A stretch of DNA of 22,171 nucleotides. It comes from Sva-25 sp037385685 (GTDB lineage Bacteria > Pseudomonadota > Gammaproteobacteria > Chromatiales > Chromatiaceae). Each line of letters starts with the position of its first letter. Position 1 is the first letter of the stretch. Shown here piece by piece: positions 8,012-16,521 of the stretch. The stretch spans positions 1-22,171 of the forward strand of contig JARRMW010000026.1 of assembly GCA_037385685.1 (NCBI GenBank). Direction: 5' to 3'. Made by a program: the position numbers and the translations under genes. Below the pieces are notes generated by a model, which was not told the DNA's origin, made no database searches, and saw nothing but the letters and a program-made list of their open reading frames with translations.

Positions 8012-8461
8012 ATGCCAATCAAACAGATCTGGGTCGATGCCGACGCCTGCCCAAAAGTCATCAAGGAGATCCTCTATCGCGCGGCCGAACGTGTGAAGAT
8101 TCCACTGATCCTCGTCGCCAACCAGCCACTGCAGGTTCCCGGCTCGCGTTATATCCGCTCGATGCAGGTTGCGCATGGCTTCGATGTTGCAGACAACCAC
8201 ATCGTGCAACAGCTCGATGCAGGTGATCTTGTTATCACGGCAGACATACCGCTTGCTGCTGAAGTGATCGACAAGGGCGGCAAGGCACTCAATCCGCGCG
8301 GCGAACTCTATACCGAAGACAACATCAGGCAGCGGCTGAGCATGCGGGATTTCATGGAGACGCTGCGCGGCAGTGGTATCGACACCGGCGGTCCAGCAGC
8401 ACTGAGCCATGCAGACCGCCAGGCGTTCGCGAACCAGCTCGATCGCCTGCTGATAAAATAA
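8012..8461 (+). CDS. yaiI: YaiI/YqxD family protein (DUF188)
   Basis: 149 residues from the ATG at 8012. The sequence follows E. coli YaiI closely: IWVDADACPKVIKEILYR, a PL.LVANQPLQVP segment, GFDVADNHIVQQLDAGDLVITADIPLA, KALNPRGELYT, RLSMRDFMETLRGSGI and TGGPAALS. The N-terminal DADACP is the acidic motif of a PIN-like fold, which suggests a nuclease, but no activity is established for the family. A longer in-frame start at 7934 would add 26 residues without family similarity. The ribosome-binding site is weak. The gene appears to be a single transcription unit, divergent from rhlE. Confidence 0.92.
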   Translation: MPIKQIWVDADACPKVIKEILYRAAERVKIPLILVANQPLQVPGSRYIRSMQVAHGFDVADNHIVQQLDAGDLVITADIPLAAEVIDKGGKALNPRGELYTEDNIRQRLSMRDFMETLRGSGIDTGGPAALSHADRQAFANQLDRLLIK

Positions 8462-8518
8462 GATCTGCTGGCACGCTTCAATAACCGGTTGCGATTCTCT
8501 CCGCGGATTCTAGTGGCG

Positions 8519-9112
8519 CTATTGTGCCGGCATGCTCACGCCCAAAACCCTGAGCTGTTGCGCGAGCACGGGGTCGCCCGTCTCGAGCCAGCGTGCATAC
8601 AGCTGTAGCATCTCCTCTTCCGACTGCTTGTCATGCCGGTGCCCGGCACGGGCGACCAGTTCCAGCATCTGGGCGAAACCGCGCGTCAGTTCCTGGTAGA
8701 TATGCCTGTTCTGCCGTGCCTGCTCCGACAGGTAGTCATAGGCAGCACTACCCATACCGATGAAGTAATCACGACGAATACCATGGCGGGCATGCCGCTC
8801 CGGAAAGAAGGCACCGATAAAGAGCGCCATGTCACCGAGACGTTGCAGGAGCAGGCAACGCTCGCGGTGGTCTTCGGCTGACCTGGCATCACCGTATAAC
8901 AGAGCGAGTGGACGGATCGCCAAAGCACCATCCCGGTAGTCGAAAAAGTGATCGCTGCGGCTGAAACGGTGCATCATCTCGCCGAGGTACCAGAGCGTAT
9001 CCTCGTGTGGTGGTGGTTTCAGGCGCGCGGCATAACGCTGCAAACGTCGCCGGAAATAGTCCGGCAGGGATGTCTCGACTCGAAGAGATTGTCCGGAACC
9101 GGGGCTCGGCAT
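8519..9112 (-). CDS. Conserved-looking hypothetical protein, 197 residues
   Basis: The ATG at 9112 is preceded by AGGAGG with a short spacer, a near-ideal ribosome-binding site. This fixes the start well inside a longer open frame. The protein is soluble and probably helical, rich in Arg, His, Tyr and Leu (SLPDYFRRRLQRYAARL, WYLGEMMHRFSRSDHFFDY, RLGDMALFIGAFFPER, RRDYFIGMGSAAYDYLSEQ), with no signal peptide, no cysteine pair and no recognised catalytic motif. I have a sense that proteins with the LGDMALFIGAFFPER segment recur in gammaproteobacteria but cannot name a family. A TATATA stretch at about 9146-9152 may be its -10 region. It has no operon partner: the MFS gene upstream ends 179 bp away. 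Confidence 0.75.
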   Translation of the reverse strand: MPSPGSGQSLRVETSLPDYFRRRLQRYAARLKPPPHEDTLWYLGEMMHRFSRSDHFFDYRDGALAIRPLALLYGDARSAEDHRERCLLLQRLGDMALFIGAFFPERHARHGIRRDYFIGMGSAAYDYLSEQARQNRHIYQELTRGFAQMLELVARAGHRHDKQSEEEMLQLYARWLETGDPVLAQQLRVLGVSMPAQ

Positions 9113-9291
9113 GCTTTCCTCCTGTCTCTGTGACACTTGGAAAATATATAGCAGAAACCATGCCTGTTTTGGCACTTCGCCTTGCGATGAAAAAACCTTT
9201 CCGGGTCTTGAAGGAAACCGAATAGCCTTTTCAGGAAGACGGTAAGTGACCCTCGCGCAGGGTTGCGGTCTTTCATGCAAGCGCAGATCGC

Positions 9292-10608
9292 TCAGTCCCC
9301 ATAGTCGCTGACTTGCGGAAGACGACTGATGTAGAGGGCCGCCAGCAACGACAGCACCCCGAGCAACAGGACGGTCGCGGCAGCACCCAGCCATTCGCCG
9401 ACCAGCCCGACCAGGCCGCCCGCAAGCATGAGTACGCCGATCACCGTATTTGAAACTGCAACAAGCGCTGCACGGTTCTCACCTGTCGCCATATCGACCA
9501 GGTAGACCTTGCGGCCGAGACGCACACCGCCGTGCATGATATTGAGTAGCAGGAAGATGACCGCAAGGCCGAATTCACCCGTCGCCCATTGCCAGCCATG
9601 TTCGACAGCAGCCCAGGTGAAGATACCCAGAATGCCGGCACCGCTCGCTGCCAGCATCATGACAAGCCGACTGGATCGGTCACCAAGATAGCCCCAGAAG
9701 GGTGCGGAGAGACTTGTCGCGAGCCCGTTGGCGATAATCAGCGCTCCCAGGCCGAGCAGCCCCTGCTGCGATTGCTGCTGGGCAACCAGCACATAGAAAG
9801 GCGGCGCCAGCGCAACCGCCAGCAGCATTCCACGAGCCAGAACAAAACGACGGAATTCCTCATTGGTCTTCAGCAAAGTGAGCTGCTCGAGCGCAACAGC
9901 CAGTGCATTCCCTCCTCCCTCCGTCGCGCCAGGTTGTTCACGAATCGTCGCAAACGAGATGGCAGCAAAAATCCATAGAATCCCGCCAGTAATCAGGAGA
10001 CCGGCAAAGATGCCAAGTCCCGCATCCTCGAGATCTACAAGCCCGATCCAGAGACCAATGACAAGCACGGCAATACCGGAGAGGCTCGCGCTCCAGCCCA
10101 TGAGCGCTCCGCGGCGGCTTTTCGACACCGTCTTGCCGAGCACATCCTTTGCCGAGACCGAGCAGAGACCGCGTGCAAGGCTGAAAATGACGAGCATGAG
10201 GAGAATCGCCCAACCGGCGGAAGCACCCTCGAACAGCATTGCCGAGGCTGCCATGCCGAAAAGGCTGAGCGCGGAAAGCGCGGCACCGAGCAACCAGACA
10301 CCCTTGCGAACAGGCAGGTGTCGCACAGCGGCTGCAACGGCCAGTTGCGGCAACAGAACACCGGCCTCGCGAATCGGCACGAGAAAGCCCGTGAAAGTCG
10401 CCGGTACGCCGAGCAGCCCGAAGAGCCAGGGAATCACGAGTTTCGCACTGGCAATCTCGTCGGCAACCTTGTTCAGCAAGTTGGCAACAAGGTAGGCGAA
10501 AAAGTTGCGCGGCTGGTCATTGCAGGCTGAATCCGGAATATCCTTGCAGACGCGCGCATCCTCGTCACCGGTGATGCGGTTGTAGAGATCCTCGATGGTT
10601 ATTTTCAT
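9292..10608 (-). CDS. Major facilitator superfamily transporter
   Basis: 438 residues with about eleven to twelve hydrophobic segments after a polar N-terminal stretch of about 35 residues (MKITIEDLYNRITGDEDARV). LVPIREAGVLLPQLAV follows the second helix; loops with RRGALMGW and WGYLGDRSSRL match the MFS pattern of short basic cytoplasmic loops repeated in the two halves. The substrate cannot be predicted. The gene lies 105 bp downstream of the histidine kinase on the same strand. It might therefore be read through from that operon, but the gap and a possible promoter in it make an independent unit equally likely. The ribosome-binding site is weak. Confidence 0.85.
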   Translation of the reverse strand: MKITIEDLYNRITGDEDARVCKDIPDSACNDQPRNFFAYLVANLLNKVADEIASAKLVIPWLFGLLGVPATFTGFLVPIREAGVLLPQLAVAAAVRHLPVRKGVWLLGAALSALSLFGMAASAMLFEGASAGWAILLMLVIFSLARGLCSVSAKDVLGKTVSKSRRGALMGWSASLSGIAVLVIGLWIGLVDLEDAGLGIFAGLLITGGILWIFAAISFATIREQPGATEGGGNALAVALEQLTLLKTNEEFRRFVLARGMLLAVALAPPFYVLVAQQQSQQGLLGLGALIIANGLATSLSAPFWGYLGDRSSRLVMMLAASGAGILGIFTWAAVEHGWQWATGEFGLAVIFLLLNIMHGGVRLGRKVYLVDMATGENRAALVAVSNTVIGVLMLAGGLVGLVGEWLGAAATVLLLGVLSLLAALYISRLPQVSDYGD

Positions 10609-10713
10609 TCGGCCTGCATGCAGCGTGTGACTTTCTAGGTTTTAGTGTATCTCACCCGTCAATGACGGCTGACAGCAGGCTCGTCTTCAGGTTGCTGAAG
10701 GATCAATCCAGCA

Positions 10714-12213
10714 TCACGCATGGCTGGAATGGCGGGATATGGCCGTCTGATGGTGAAATGCAACGGATACCGACAAGCCTCTGCCGCCCAGTCCCGAATC
10801 GAGCTGGATCTCGGCATCGTACAACTTTGCGATCTGGGCGACGATCGACAGGCCCAGACCGCTGCCCTGACTGTTCGTCTCATCACCTCGCTGGAACCGC
10901 TCGAAGAGGAGTTGCTGTTTGTCTTGCGGAATCCCCGGGCCGTCATCGGACACGCACAGGATCGCTGCATCGGGTTCAGCCTTCAACTCCACCTCGACAT
11001 GCCCTCCTCCGGGAGTGTAGCGAATGGCGTTGTCCACCAGGTTACGCAGCAGGATGGCAAGCGTCGTCGCATCACCCCGCAGCGGGATTTCCTCTTTGCC
11101 GGCATGCAATGACAAATCGATGCCTTTTTTCAATGCCCGGTTTCCACAGTCGGCAAGCACTTCGATGGTTATGAGGTGCAGGTCCACTTCATCGTCGGGC
11201 CGTTCGGAATCTCTTTGGCTGTCGGCCCTGGCCAGCGTCAGCAGCTGCTCCAGCAGATGCGTCGTCCTGTCCACAGCGGCAACGATCTCGGAAAAAAATG
11301 TGCTGTGTCTTTGCCCTTCCTTCGAGAGCTGCTTCGCCTGCACGTAAGTTTTCAATGCAGCCAGAGGCGTACGCAACTCGTGCGCTGCATTGGCTGTGAA
11401 GCGCCTCTCGTTCTCCAGGGTGCGACTGACACGCTCGAACAGCCGGTTGAGAGATTCCACAATGGGTGCCACTTCCGCAGGGACCGAATCGGTTGCAATG
11501 GGTTGCAACGACCGGGGATCACGCTGTTCGACTTTCTCCCTGACCCGGTTCAATGGTCCCATGCCCCGGGTGACGGTTACCCAGATGATGAGCGCGAATA
11601 CCGGAAGGGCCGCCAGCATCGGCCAGAGATTGTTCATGAGGATGTATCCGACCGTCTCCTCGCGCACCTCGTTTTTTTCCGCAACCTGGACCCTGAGACC
11701 GCTGTCCGGGTTCTCCAGACCGAACACTCGCCAGGACGAGCCCAGGACATCCTGTGTCTGGAAACCGCTCTTGAATGTGTTGAATTCCGGCGCATTGGGC
11801 GAACGTAGCATGATCCGGTTGTCGCCGTAGCGCACCAGAAAGGCGATCTTCGATTCGTAAGGATGCACGGCTGTCTCAGCAAGCTGAAACAGCGTCAGGT
11901 AGTCCTCTTCGATATCCTCTGTATTCATCTGCTCAAGGAGCTGCGCCAGGGTCTTTGAGCGTTGCAGTGCTGCCGCGCCGAGCTCCGACAGGACGCTTTC
12001 GAGCTTCGTTCTCGTGTCTCTTTCTTCTTCCGCCTCGTGACTCAGGAGTGCGGCCAGGACCCGCGCCTGCTGGGCCAAGCTAGCATCGAAGATCTCTTTC
12101 ACTTCATGTTCAGCGCCGCGCATGACGTAGAAAAAGACAAGGCTCCAGGACAGCACGATGGCAGCGATCAGGCCGAACAACAACCGGCGACGGATGGAGA
12201 ATCTACCCGCCAT
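10714..12213 (-). CDS. QseC-type sensor histidine kinase
   Basis: 499 residues. Transmembrane helix 1 is residues 11-31, followed by a periplasmic domain of about 165 residues, helix 2 at about 197-214, a HAMP linker, then the kinase core. The phosphoacceptor is H278 in AAHELRTPLAAL; the N box is LLRNLVDNAIRYTP, G1 DDGPGIP, F box FERFQRG and G2 GSGLGLSIV. The core is closest to QseC/PmrB-type kinases, but the periplasmic domain looks longer, with a predicted helical segment rich in Glu, Leu and Gln at about 60-110. It overlaps the response regulator gene by 11 bp, so they form one two-component system. The signal is unknown. A product of the enzymes encoded upstream in the same operon is a natural candidate (inference). 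Confidence 0.9.
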   Translation of the reverse strand: MAGRFSIRRRLLFGLIAAIVLSWSLVFFYVMRGAEHEVKEIFDASLAQQARVLAALLSHEAEEERDTRTKLESVLSELGAAALQRSKTLAQLLEQMNTEDIEEDYLTLFQLAETAVHPYESKIAFLVRYGDNRIMLRSPNAPEFNTFKSGFQTQDVLGSSWRVFGLENPDSGLRVQVAEKNEVREETVGYILMNNLWPMLAALPVFALIIWVTVTRGMGPLNRVREKVEQRDPRSLQPIATDSVPAEVAPIVESLNRLFERVSRTLENERRFTANAAHELRTPLAALKTYVQAKQLSKEGQRHSTFFSEIVAAVDRTTHLLEQLLTLARADSQRDSERPDDEVDLHLITIEVLADCGNRALKKGIDLSLHAGKEEIPLRGDATTLAILLRNLVDNAIRYTPGGGHVEVELKAEPDAAILCVSDDGPGIPQDKQQLLFERFQRGDETNSQGSGLGLSIVAQIAKLYDAEIQLDSGLGGRGLSVSVAFHHQTAISRHSSHA

Positions 12214-12886
12214 CGTCCTGCCAGGTGTCGGGAATGGTATAGCCGACGCCTCTCACGGTCCTGATGAGTGATTTGCCGAGCTTTTTGCGCAGATGGTGGA
12301 TATAGACCTCCAGCGCATTGCTTTCGGCGCCCTCCTCCCAGCCGTAGAGGGATGATTCCAGTTGCTGACGGGAGAGGATGCGGCCAGTATTGCTCAACAG
12401 CGCCTCCAGAACCGCCATTTCCTGGGAACTCAGGCCGATCGATTCACCATGCATGGAGACAGCACGGGACGCCTGATCGAGAATCATGGGACCATATTCG
12501 ATTCGAGGGCTGGATCTCCCTGCATGACGGCGGGTGATAGCCCGCAGTCTCGCCGAGACCTCCATCAGGTCGAATGGTTTGACGACATAATCGTCTGCTC
12601 CCGTATCAAGACCCGAAATCCGCTCTTCCACGGTATCCCGGGCTGTCAGAATCAGCACCGGAAGAGTGGACCCGGAACGGCGCAGTCGATCGAGAATCGT
12701 CAATCCATCGCGTCTGGGCAATCCCAGATCCAGGATCAGGGCATCCAGGGAATCTTGTTCTGATTGCAGGGCATGCTCGGCCGCCAGGCCATCACGGACC
12801 CAGTCGACCGTGTACCCCATATGACGAAGCCCCATGCTGAGCGCTTCGCCCAGCAGGGTATCGTCTTCGGCAATCAGGATACGCAT
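12203..12886 (-). CDS. OmpR/PhoB-type response regulator (QseB/PmrA-like)
   Basis: 227 residues. The receiver domain has the acidic pair D8/D9, phosphoacceptor D53 (ILDLGLPRRDG), T81 and K103 (VVKPFDL). A winged-helix DNA-binding domain follows, with the typical LSSQEMAVLEALLSN, SRQQLESSLYGW, SNALEVYIHHLRKKLG and IRTVRGVGYTI. This end pattern is that of QseB/PmrA/TctD-type regulators. The gene begins 2 nt after the TPR-like gene and lacks a clear ribosome-binding site, so it is probably translationally coupled. The candidate QseB/PmrA-type binding site at the operon's promoter suggests autoregulation. Confidence 0.92.
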   Translation of the reverse strand: MRILIAEDDTLLGEALSMGLRHMGYTVDWVRDGLAAEHALQSEQDSLDALILDLGLPRRDGLTILDRLRRSGSTLPVLILTARDTVEERISGLDTGADDYVVKPFDLMEVSARLRAITRRHAGRSSPRIEYGPMILDQASRAVSMHGESIGLSSQEMAVLEALLSNTGRILSRQQLESSLYGWEEGAESNALEVYIHHLRKKLGKSLIRTVRGVGYTIPDTWQDDGG

Positions 12887-12888
12887 GT

Positions 12889-13536
12889 TCAGCTATCGTG
12901 CCTGAGCTTCTCCCTGGCCTTTGCCAGCACAGCCTGGATCTCGTTGCGACGCCCGGCATCAGCCACCGTTCTGGTCGGCCGCGGCGGTGCTGCGAGCGCT
13001 TTTTCAAATGCCTTTACCGCCCCTTGATAGTCTTTTTGGTCCATCAGGAAATCACCATAAAAGTAGTTTGGATCGATACCGTTCGGGTTCACCGCCAATG
13101 CCTTCTGCAGGTACTTGCGGGCCTTTTCGTCGTCACCGAAGCCGACTGGCCATCCAGGTACCTGATAATAGAGGCTGCCCAGCGAAGTATAAATGGAGCC
13201 ATGAAGAGCGTCGGGCTGAATTTTTTCGGCCTGTTCCAGCAGGCCTCTGGCCTTTTTTACCAGGGAAAGCGCTCCCAGGCCGCCTCTTTCACCGGCCTCG
13301 CTGGAGAGGATGATGGCCTCCCAGACCAGCGGCTCAGCCTTGCCGCTGTTGTTTGCGCTGACTTGCTCCGCTTTTTGCGCCAGTGCTTCAAAAGCGTCCG
13401 CGCGCTTTTCCTGCGGCATCTTGTACTTGATCCTGGCCCACTCGTGCTGCAGTTCCTCGACCCCCTGGGGCATGGCGGCAAAGGCGCTGACCGAGAAGGC
13501 CAGACTGGCGATGAGTATCAGTTGTTTCATGTGCAT
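12889..13536 (-). CDS. Exported TPR-like protein
   Basis: 215 residues. The start MHMKQLILIASLAFSVSAFA is a signal peptide with an AFA cleavage site, and AAAGGAGA precedes the ATG. The mature part is helical. At about residues 100-185 helical repeats resemble TPRs: GSIYTSLGSLYYQVPGWP, ARKYLQKALAVNPNGIDPNY and YQGAVKAFEKALAAPP. The ATG shares one base with the stop of the preceding dehydrogenase gene, so translation is coupled. A periplasmic scaffold or partner of the sensor kinase is possible, but no function can be assigned. Confidence 0.83.
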   Translation of the reverse strand: MHMKQLILIASLAFSVSAFAAMPQGVEELQHEWARIKYKMPQEKRADAFEALAQKAEQVSANNSGKAEPLVWEAIILSSEAGERGGLGALSLVKKARGLLEQAEKIQPDALHGSIYTSLGSLYYQVPGWPVGFGDDEKARKYLQKALAVNPNGIDPNYFYGDFLMDQKDYQGAVKAFEKALAAPPRPTRTVADAGRRNEIQAVLAKAREKLRHDS

Positions 13537-14336
13537 CAGTTTTCTCCTTTGGCAAAAGGTTGCATTTGCAGGTTCTGTTTGCGCAGGGCGCCGTCCACCA
13601 GTCTCGGCAGCAAGGCGTTGATGCGCGTAAAAAGGGATTCCGGAAAACCCAGGTAGCTCTCCCTGGCATCATGCTCGATGGCCTCGATGATGCGCTGCGC
13701 GACCCATTGCGGTTCATCCATGTTCATCTTTACCGCTTCGGCCATGCGGTAGATGGCTCCGCTGTTGAGCCTGGTCTTCACTGCCCGGGGAGCCACATAG
13801 GTCAGGCCGACGCCTGACCCCTCCAGCTCTCGGCGCAAGGCCTCGGAAAAGCCGCGCAAACCGAATTTGCTCGCGGAATAGGCACTGAACCACGCGAAGC
13901 CTATGGAGCCGAAGGTGGAGCCGATATTTACGATGCGCCCGCGGTCCTGCTCGATCAGCATCGGCAACAGCTGGCGCGTGATCAGCATCGGGGTGATGGT
14001 GTTGAGTTGGATGATGCGCTCCAGCATTGCCGGGTCCTCTTCCGCGAAGGGGCGGAAGCTCAGAAGTCCCGCATTGTTGATGAGCAGATCCAGCCCGCCC
14101 AGCTTGTTGACAGCATCCTGCACTGCCCGCTGGCGTTCCCCGGCGTTCAGCAGGTCGACAGCGACGGGGATGAAATGGTCCCGCTGCGCGGATTGGCCGA
14201 CGAAGGCGTCAAGCGCATCGAGGTTGCGGTCCAGCAGCGCCACCCTGGCGCCACGTCCGGCCAGGAGAGTGGCAATCTCGCTACCGATGCCACCAGCGGC
14301 ACCGGTGAGCAAAACTTTGGCATTCTTCAATTGCAT
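13536..14336 (-). CDS. Short-chain dehydrogenase/reductase
   Basis: 266 residues, a classical SDR. The cofactor-binding motif TGAAGGIG is at 11-18, NNAG at 87-90, and the catalytic residues are S140 (NIGSTFGS), Y153 and K157 (YSASK). Asp36 at the end of strand 2 (ALLDRN) suggests NAD(H) preference. It reduces a carbonyl or oxidises an alcohol; the substrate is unknown but is probably an intermediate of the pathway encoded with it. The ATG at 14336 has an AGGAG box overlapping the stop codon of the diiron protein gene. The C-terminal 40 residues (LGFPESLFTRINALLP) are hydrophobic and resemble those of SDRs acting on lipid-like substrates (weak inference). Confidence 0.92.
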   Translation of the reverse strand: MQLKNAKVLLTGAAGGIGSEIATLLAGRGARVALLDRNLDALDAFVGQSAQRDHFIPVAVDLLNAGERQRAVQDAVNKLGGLDLLINNAGLLSFRPFAEEDPAMLERIIQLNTITPMLITRQLLPMLIEQDRGRIVNIGSTFGSIGFAWFSAYSASKFGLRGFSEALRRELEGSGVGLTYVAPRAVKTRLNSGAIYRMAEAVKMNMDEPQWVAQRIIEAIEHDARESYLGFPESLFTRINALLPRLVDGALRKQNLQMQPFAKGEN

Positions 14337-14347
14337 GGCGATACTCC

Positions 14348-15025
14348 TCAGGCGGCCCGGTTGGTATCGATCATCTCCAGCGGCAGGGCGCGGAAAATGT
14401 TCCCGTAGAGGCGATAAAAGCGCTTCGCGGTGTGAATGATGAAATCGCGGTCTTCTTCCGAGTCGAGGCGGTTGACCAGGCCGGCATAGAACTCCATGTG
14501 GGAGACATCGAGTGAGCCGTGGCTGGTGAGGTAGGTAAAGGCATTGTCGGGCAGGCCGAGGCTGCGCTTGATGTTTGTTGCCGCCTCGGTGGCAAGCCGG
14601 ATGCTGGTACCTTCCAGTACCAGCACCATGCCGAGAAAGCCCACCGGGTTGCGGCGTTGTACGATGTCATAGGCGTAGGCGCACATCAGCTCGGCGGGCA
14701 TATCCGGCGAGCCCTTTCTCACCGTTTCGGCATCCCCGCCACAAGCAGCGATGTCGTTGAGTATCCACTCCTGGTGGCCTACTTCCTCTTCGATGTAATG
14801 CGCCATGGCATCGCGCAACCACTCCATGTTGTGTCGAATGCGCGAACCGCAGGCCATCAGCAGCGGCGTGGTGTGCTTGACGTGGTGATAGGCCTGGGTG
14901 AGGAAAGCCTTGTAGCTGCGCAGCGACAGCTCGCCGCGCACGCCGTGCTGGATGAAGGGAATGGAGAGCAACTCCTGTCGCTCGTTTTCGGTGGCCTGAT
15001 TCAGCCGGTTGAAAAAGTGACTCAT
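14348..15025 (-). CDS. Haem-oxygenase-like diiron protein (iron-containing redox enzyme family)
   Basis: 225 residues, all helical. Candidate metal ligands sit where this fold places them: E81 and H84 in YIEEEVGHQEW, E138 in LVLEGTS, and H169, D173 and H176 in HGSLDVSHMEFY. The motif pattern ExxH ... E ... DxxH is shared by the haem-oxygenase-like diiron oxidases (the group of UndA, BesC and SznF). Genes like this are often mislabelled TenA or haem oxygenase. Members oxidise fatty acids, amino acids or amines with O2. It follows the AMP ligase with an ATGA overlap (15022-15025), so enzyme and ligase are made together. The reaction here is unknown. Confidence 0.82.
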   Translation of the reverse strand: MSHFFNRLNQATENERQELLSIPFIQHGVRGELSLRSYKAFLTQAYHHVKHTTPLLMACGSRIRHNMEWLRDAMAHYIEEEVGHQEWILNDIAACGGDAETVRKGSPDMPAELMCAYAYDIVQRRNPVGFLGMVLVLEGTSIRLATEAATNIKRSLGLPDNAFTYLTSHGSLDVSHMEFYAGLVNRLDSEEDRDFIIHTAKRFYRLYGNIFRALPLEMIDTNRAA

Positions 15026-16521
15026 GAGGCAATCTCCTGCATGTAGAGTGATTCGATGCGAGACTGGTAACGGTCGAAGACGTTGTGCCGCTTCAACCGT
15101 CCGGTGCCAGAAATCTCGTCGTTGAAGGTGGTGAAGGGCTCGTCCGCGCGCAGCCAGTGCCTGACGCGTGCATAGTCCGGAAGGGAGTGGTTGATGCGAG
15201 AGACGGCGGCATCCACCTGCCCGGCGTCCGCACCAGGCATCGGCAGCAGCACTGCGACATTGAAGGGTCGCGCCTCTCCGAATACCGCGGCCTGCGCGAT
15301 GGCGGGATCCAGCACCAGTTCGCTCTCCACCCATTCAGGCGCCACGTTGCGGCCGTAGGCGGTGACGAACATGTTGCGCTTGCGACCGGTGAGCTGAAGG
15401 AAGCCGTCCCTGTCCAGCTGGCCGATATCACCGGTGCGCCACCAGCCGTTTTCCGTTTCTGGCCGTGACTGGCCCAGGTAGCCAAGGAAGAGATTGCCCG
15501 CTACCAGAACCTCGCCGTCTTCGGCGATACGCAGACGCAGATGAGGCAAAGGGCGTCCGACGCAGCCAGGCTTCGCATCGGCAAGTGAATTCAGCGTGGT
15601 GACCGAGGCACATTCGGAAAGGCCATAGCCCTCACGGACCGGCAGTCCCAGGGCTGCTGCTCTCTGCAGCAGCGCGCCGGAGACAGGCGCACCACCGACG
15701 GCACCGAAGCGCAGCCGCTGCGGGTATTGTCCTCCCCGTTCCAGGTGCTCCACCAGCCCTTGCAGGGTCTGCGGGGTAAAAATCGCGGTGGTTGCCCGGT
15801 GGTTGACCAGGGCCTTGGCCATGACGCCGGCATCCAGGACGCTCCCGCCTTGCAGGCCGGTTTCGGCCATGGGCGGCAAGATCGCGGTGGCACCGCACAA
15901 CAGCGGTGTATAGAGGCCGCAAATATTTTCCAGCAGCACGGGGAGAGGCATCAGCGCAAGGTGCCGGTCCTCCACCGAGACCTCGACCACTTCAGCGAGC
16001 GATTGCGCTACCGCGACCATCTGTTCCGAGCCGAGCATGACACCCTTGGGTTCGCCGGTCGTGCCCGAGGTGAAAGTGACCTTCGAGACTCCCGCTGGAA
16101 TTCGATCGCCCTCCCCTGTTGCCTCAATCCATGCGTAACTGCTGCCAAGCGTGTCGATGGAACGCATCTGCTGACGATGCCGATCGCCCGCCCTGGCCTT
16201 GAAGAGCTCGGGATTGTCACTGATGACGGCCTGCACTCCCGCCTGATCTAGACAGTGACGGACCTGCTGCGGAGAGAAGAAAGGCGGGATCGGGATCAGT
16301 TGTATGCCCGCGCTCAGTGCCGCGAGGTCACAGACAGCCCAGGCGGGGCCATTGTCCATGTCCAGCGCCAGGGTGCGGATTTTTCTGCGCGCCAGCTGCG
16401 CTGCGAGAGCCGTTATTTCACGGACCATGGCCCGGTAATCCAGGCTGACGCCTGCGCCTGCCAGAGCTATCCGCTGCGGGTCATGCGCGGCATGCTGTGC
16501 GATCCTTTCGAGGAATGTCAT
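15022..16521 (-). CDS. AMP-dependent acyl/aryl acid ligase
   Basis: 499 residues of the adenylate-forming superfamily. The P-loop TSGTTGEPKG is at 151-160, the A5 motif EGYGLSE at 297-303, the A7/A8 region WWRTGDIGQLDRDGFLQLTGRKR at 360-382, and a candidate A10 lysine is K477 in GTGRLKR. These activate a carboxylic acid as acyl-AMP and usually pass it to CoA or a carrier protein. No carrier protein gene is visible in the operon. The chain is shorter than long-chain acyl-CoA synthetases. The start at 16521 overlaps the stop of the hemolysin-family gene in an ATGA junction. Confidence 0.9.
   Translation of the reverse strand: MTFLERIAQHAAHDPQRIALAGAGVSLDYRAMVREITALAAQLARRKIRTLALDMDNGPAWAVCDLAALSAGIQLIPIPPFFSPQQVRHCLDQAGVQAVISDNPELFKARAGDRHRQQMRSIDTLGSSYAWIEATGEGDRIPAGVSKVTFTSGTTGEPKGVMLGSEQMVAVAQSLAEVVEVSVEDRHLALMPLPVLLENICGLYTPLLCGATAILPPMAETGLQGGSVLDAGVMAKALVNHRATTAIFTPQTLQGLVEHLERGGQYPQRLRFGAVGGAPVSGALLQRAAALGLPVREGYGLSECASVTTLNSLADAKPGCVGRPLPHLRLRIAEDGEVLVAGNLFLGYLGQSRPETENGWWRTGDIGQLDRDGFLQLTGRKRNMFVTAYGRNVAPEWVESELVLDPAIAQAAVFGEARPFNVAVLLPMPGADAGQVDAAVSRINHSLPDYARVRHWLRADEPFTTFNDEISGTGRLKRHNVFDRYQSRIESLYMQEIAS

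Noticed and set aside
9249..9263. ACCCT-CGCGC-AGGGT hairpin as terminator of the MFS gene
   Set aside because: A short stem without T-tract; could arise by chance.
9019..9276. Minus-strand frame of 85 codons overlapping the start of the 197-residue protein
   Set aside because: It lacks a ribosome-binding site, turns into a Cys/Arg-rich sequence and overlaps a better-supported gene out of frame.
10656..10668. Hairpin CCGTC-AAT-GACGG as terminator of the seven-gene operon
   Set aside because: Only a 5-bp stem with no T-tract; too weak to call.
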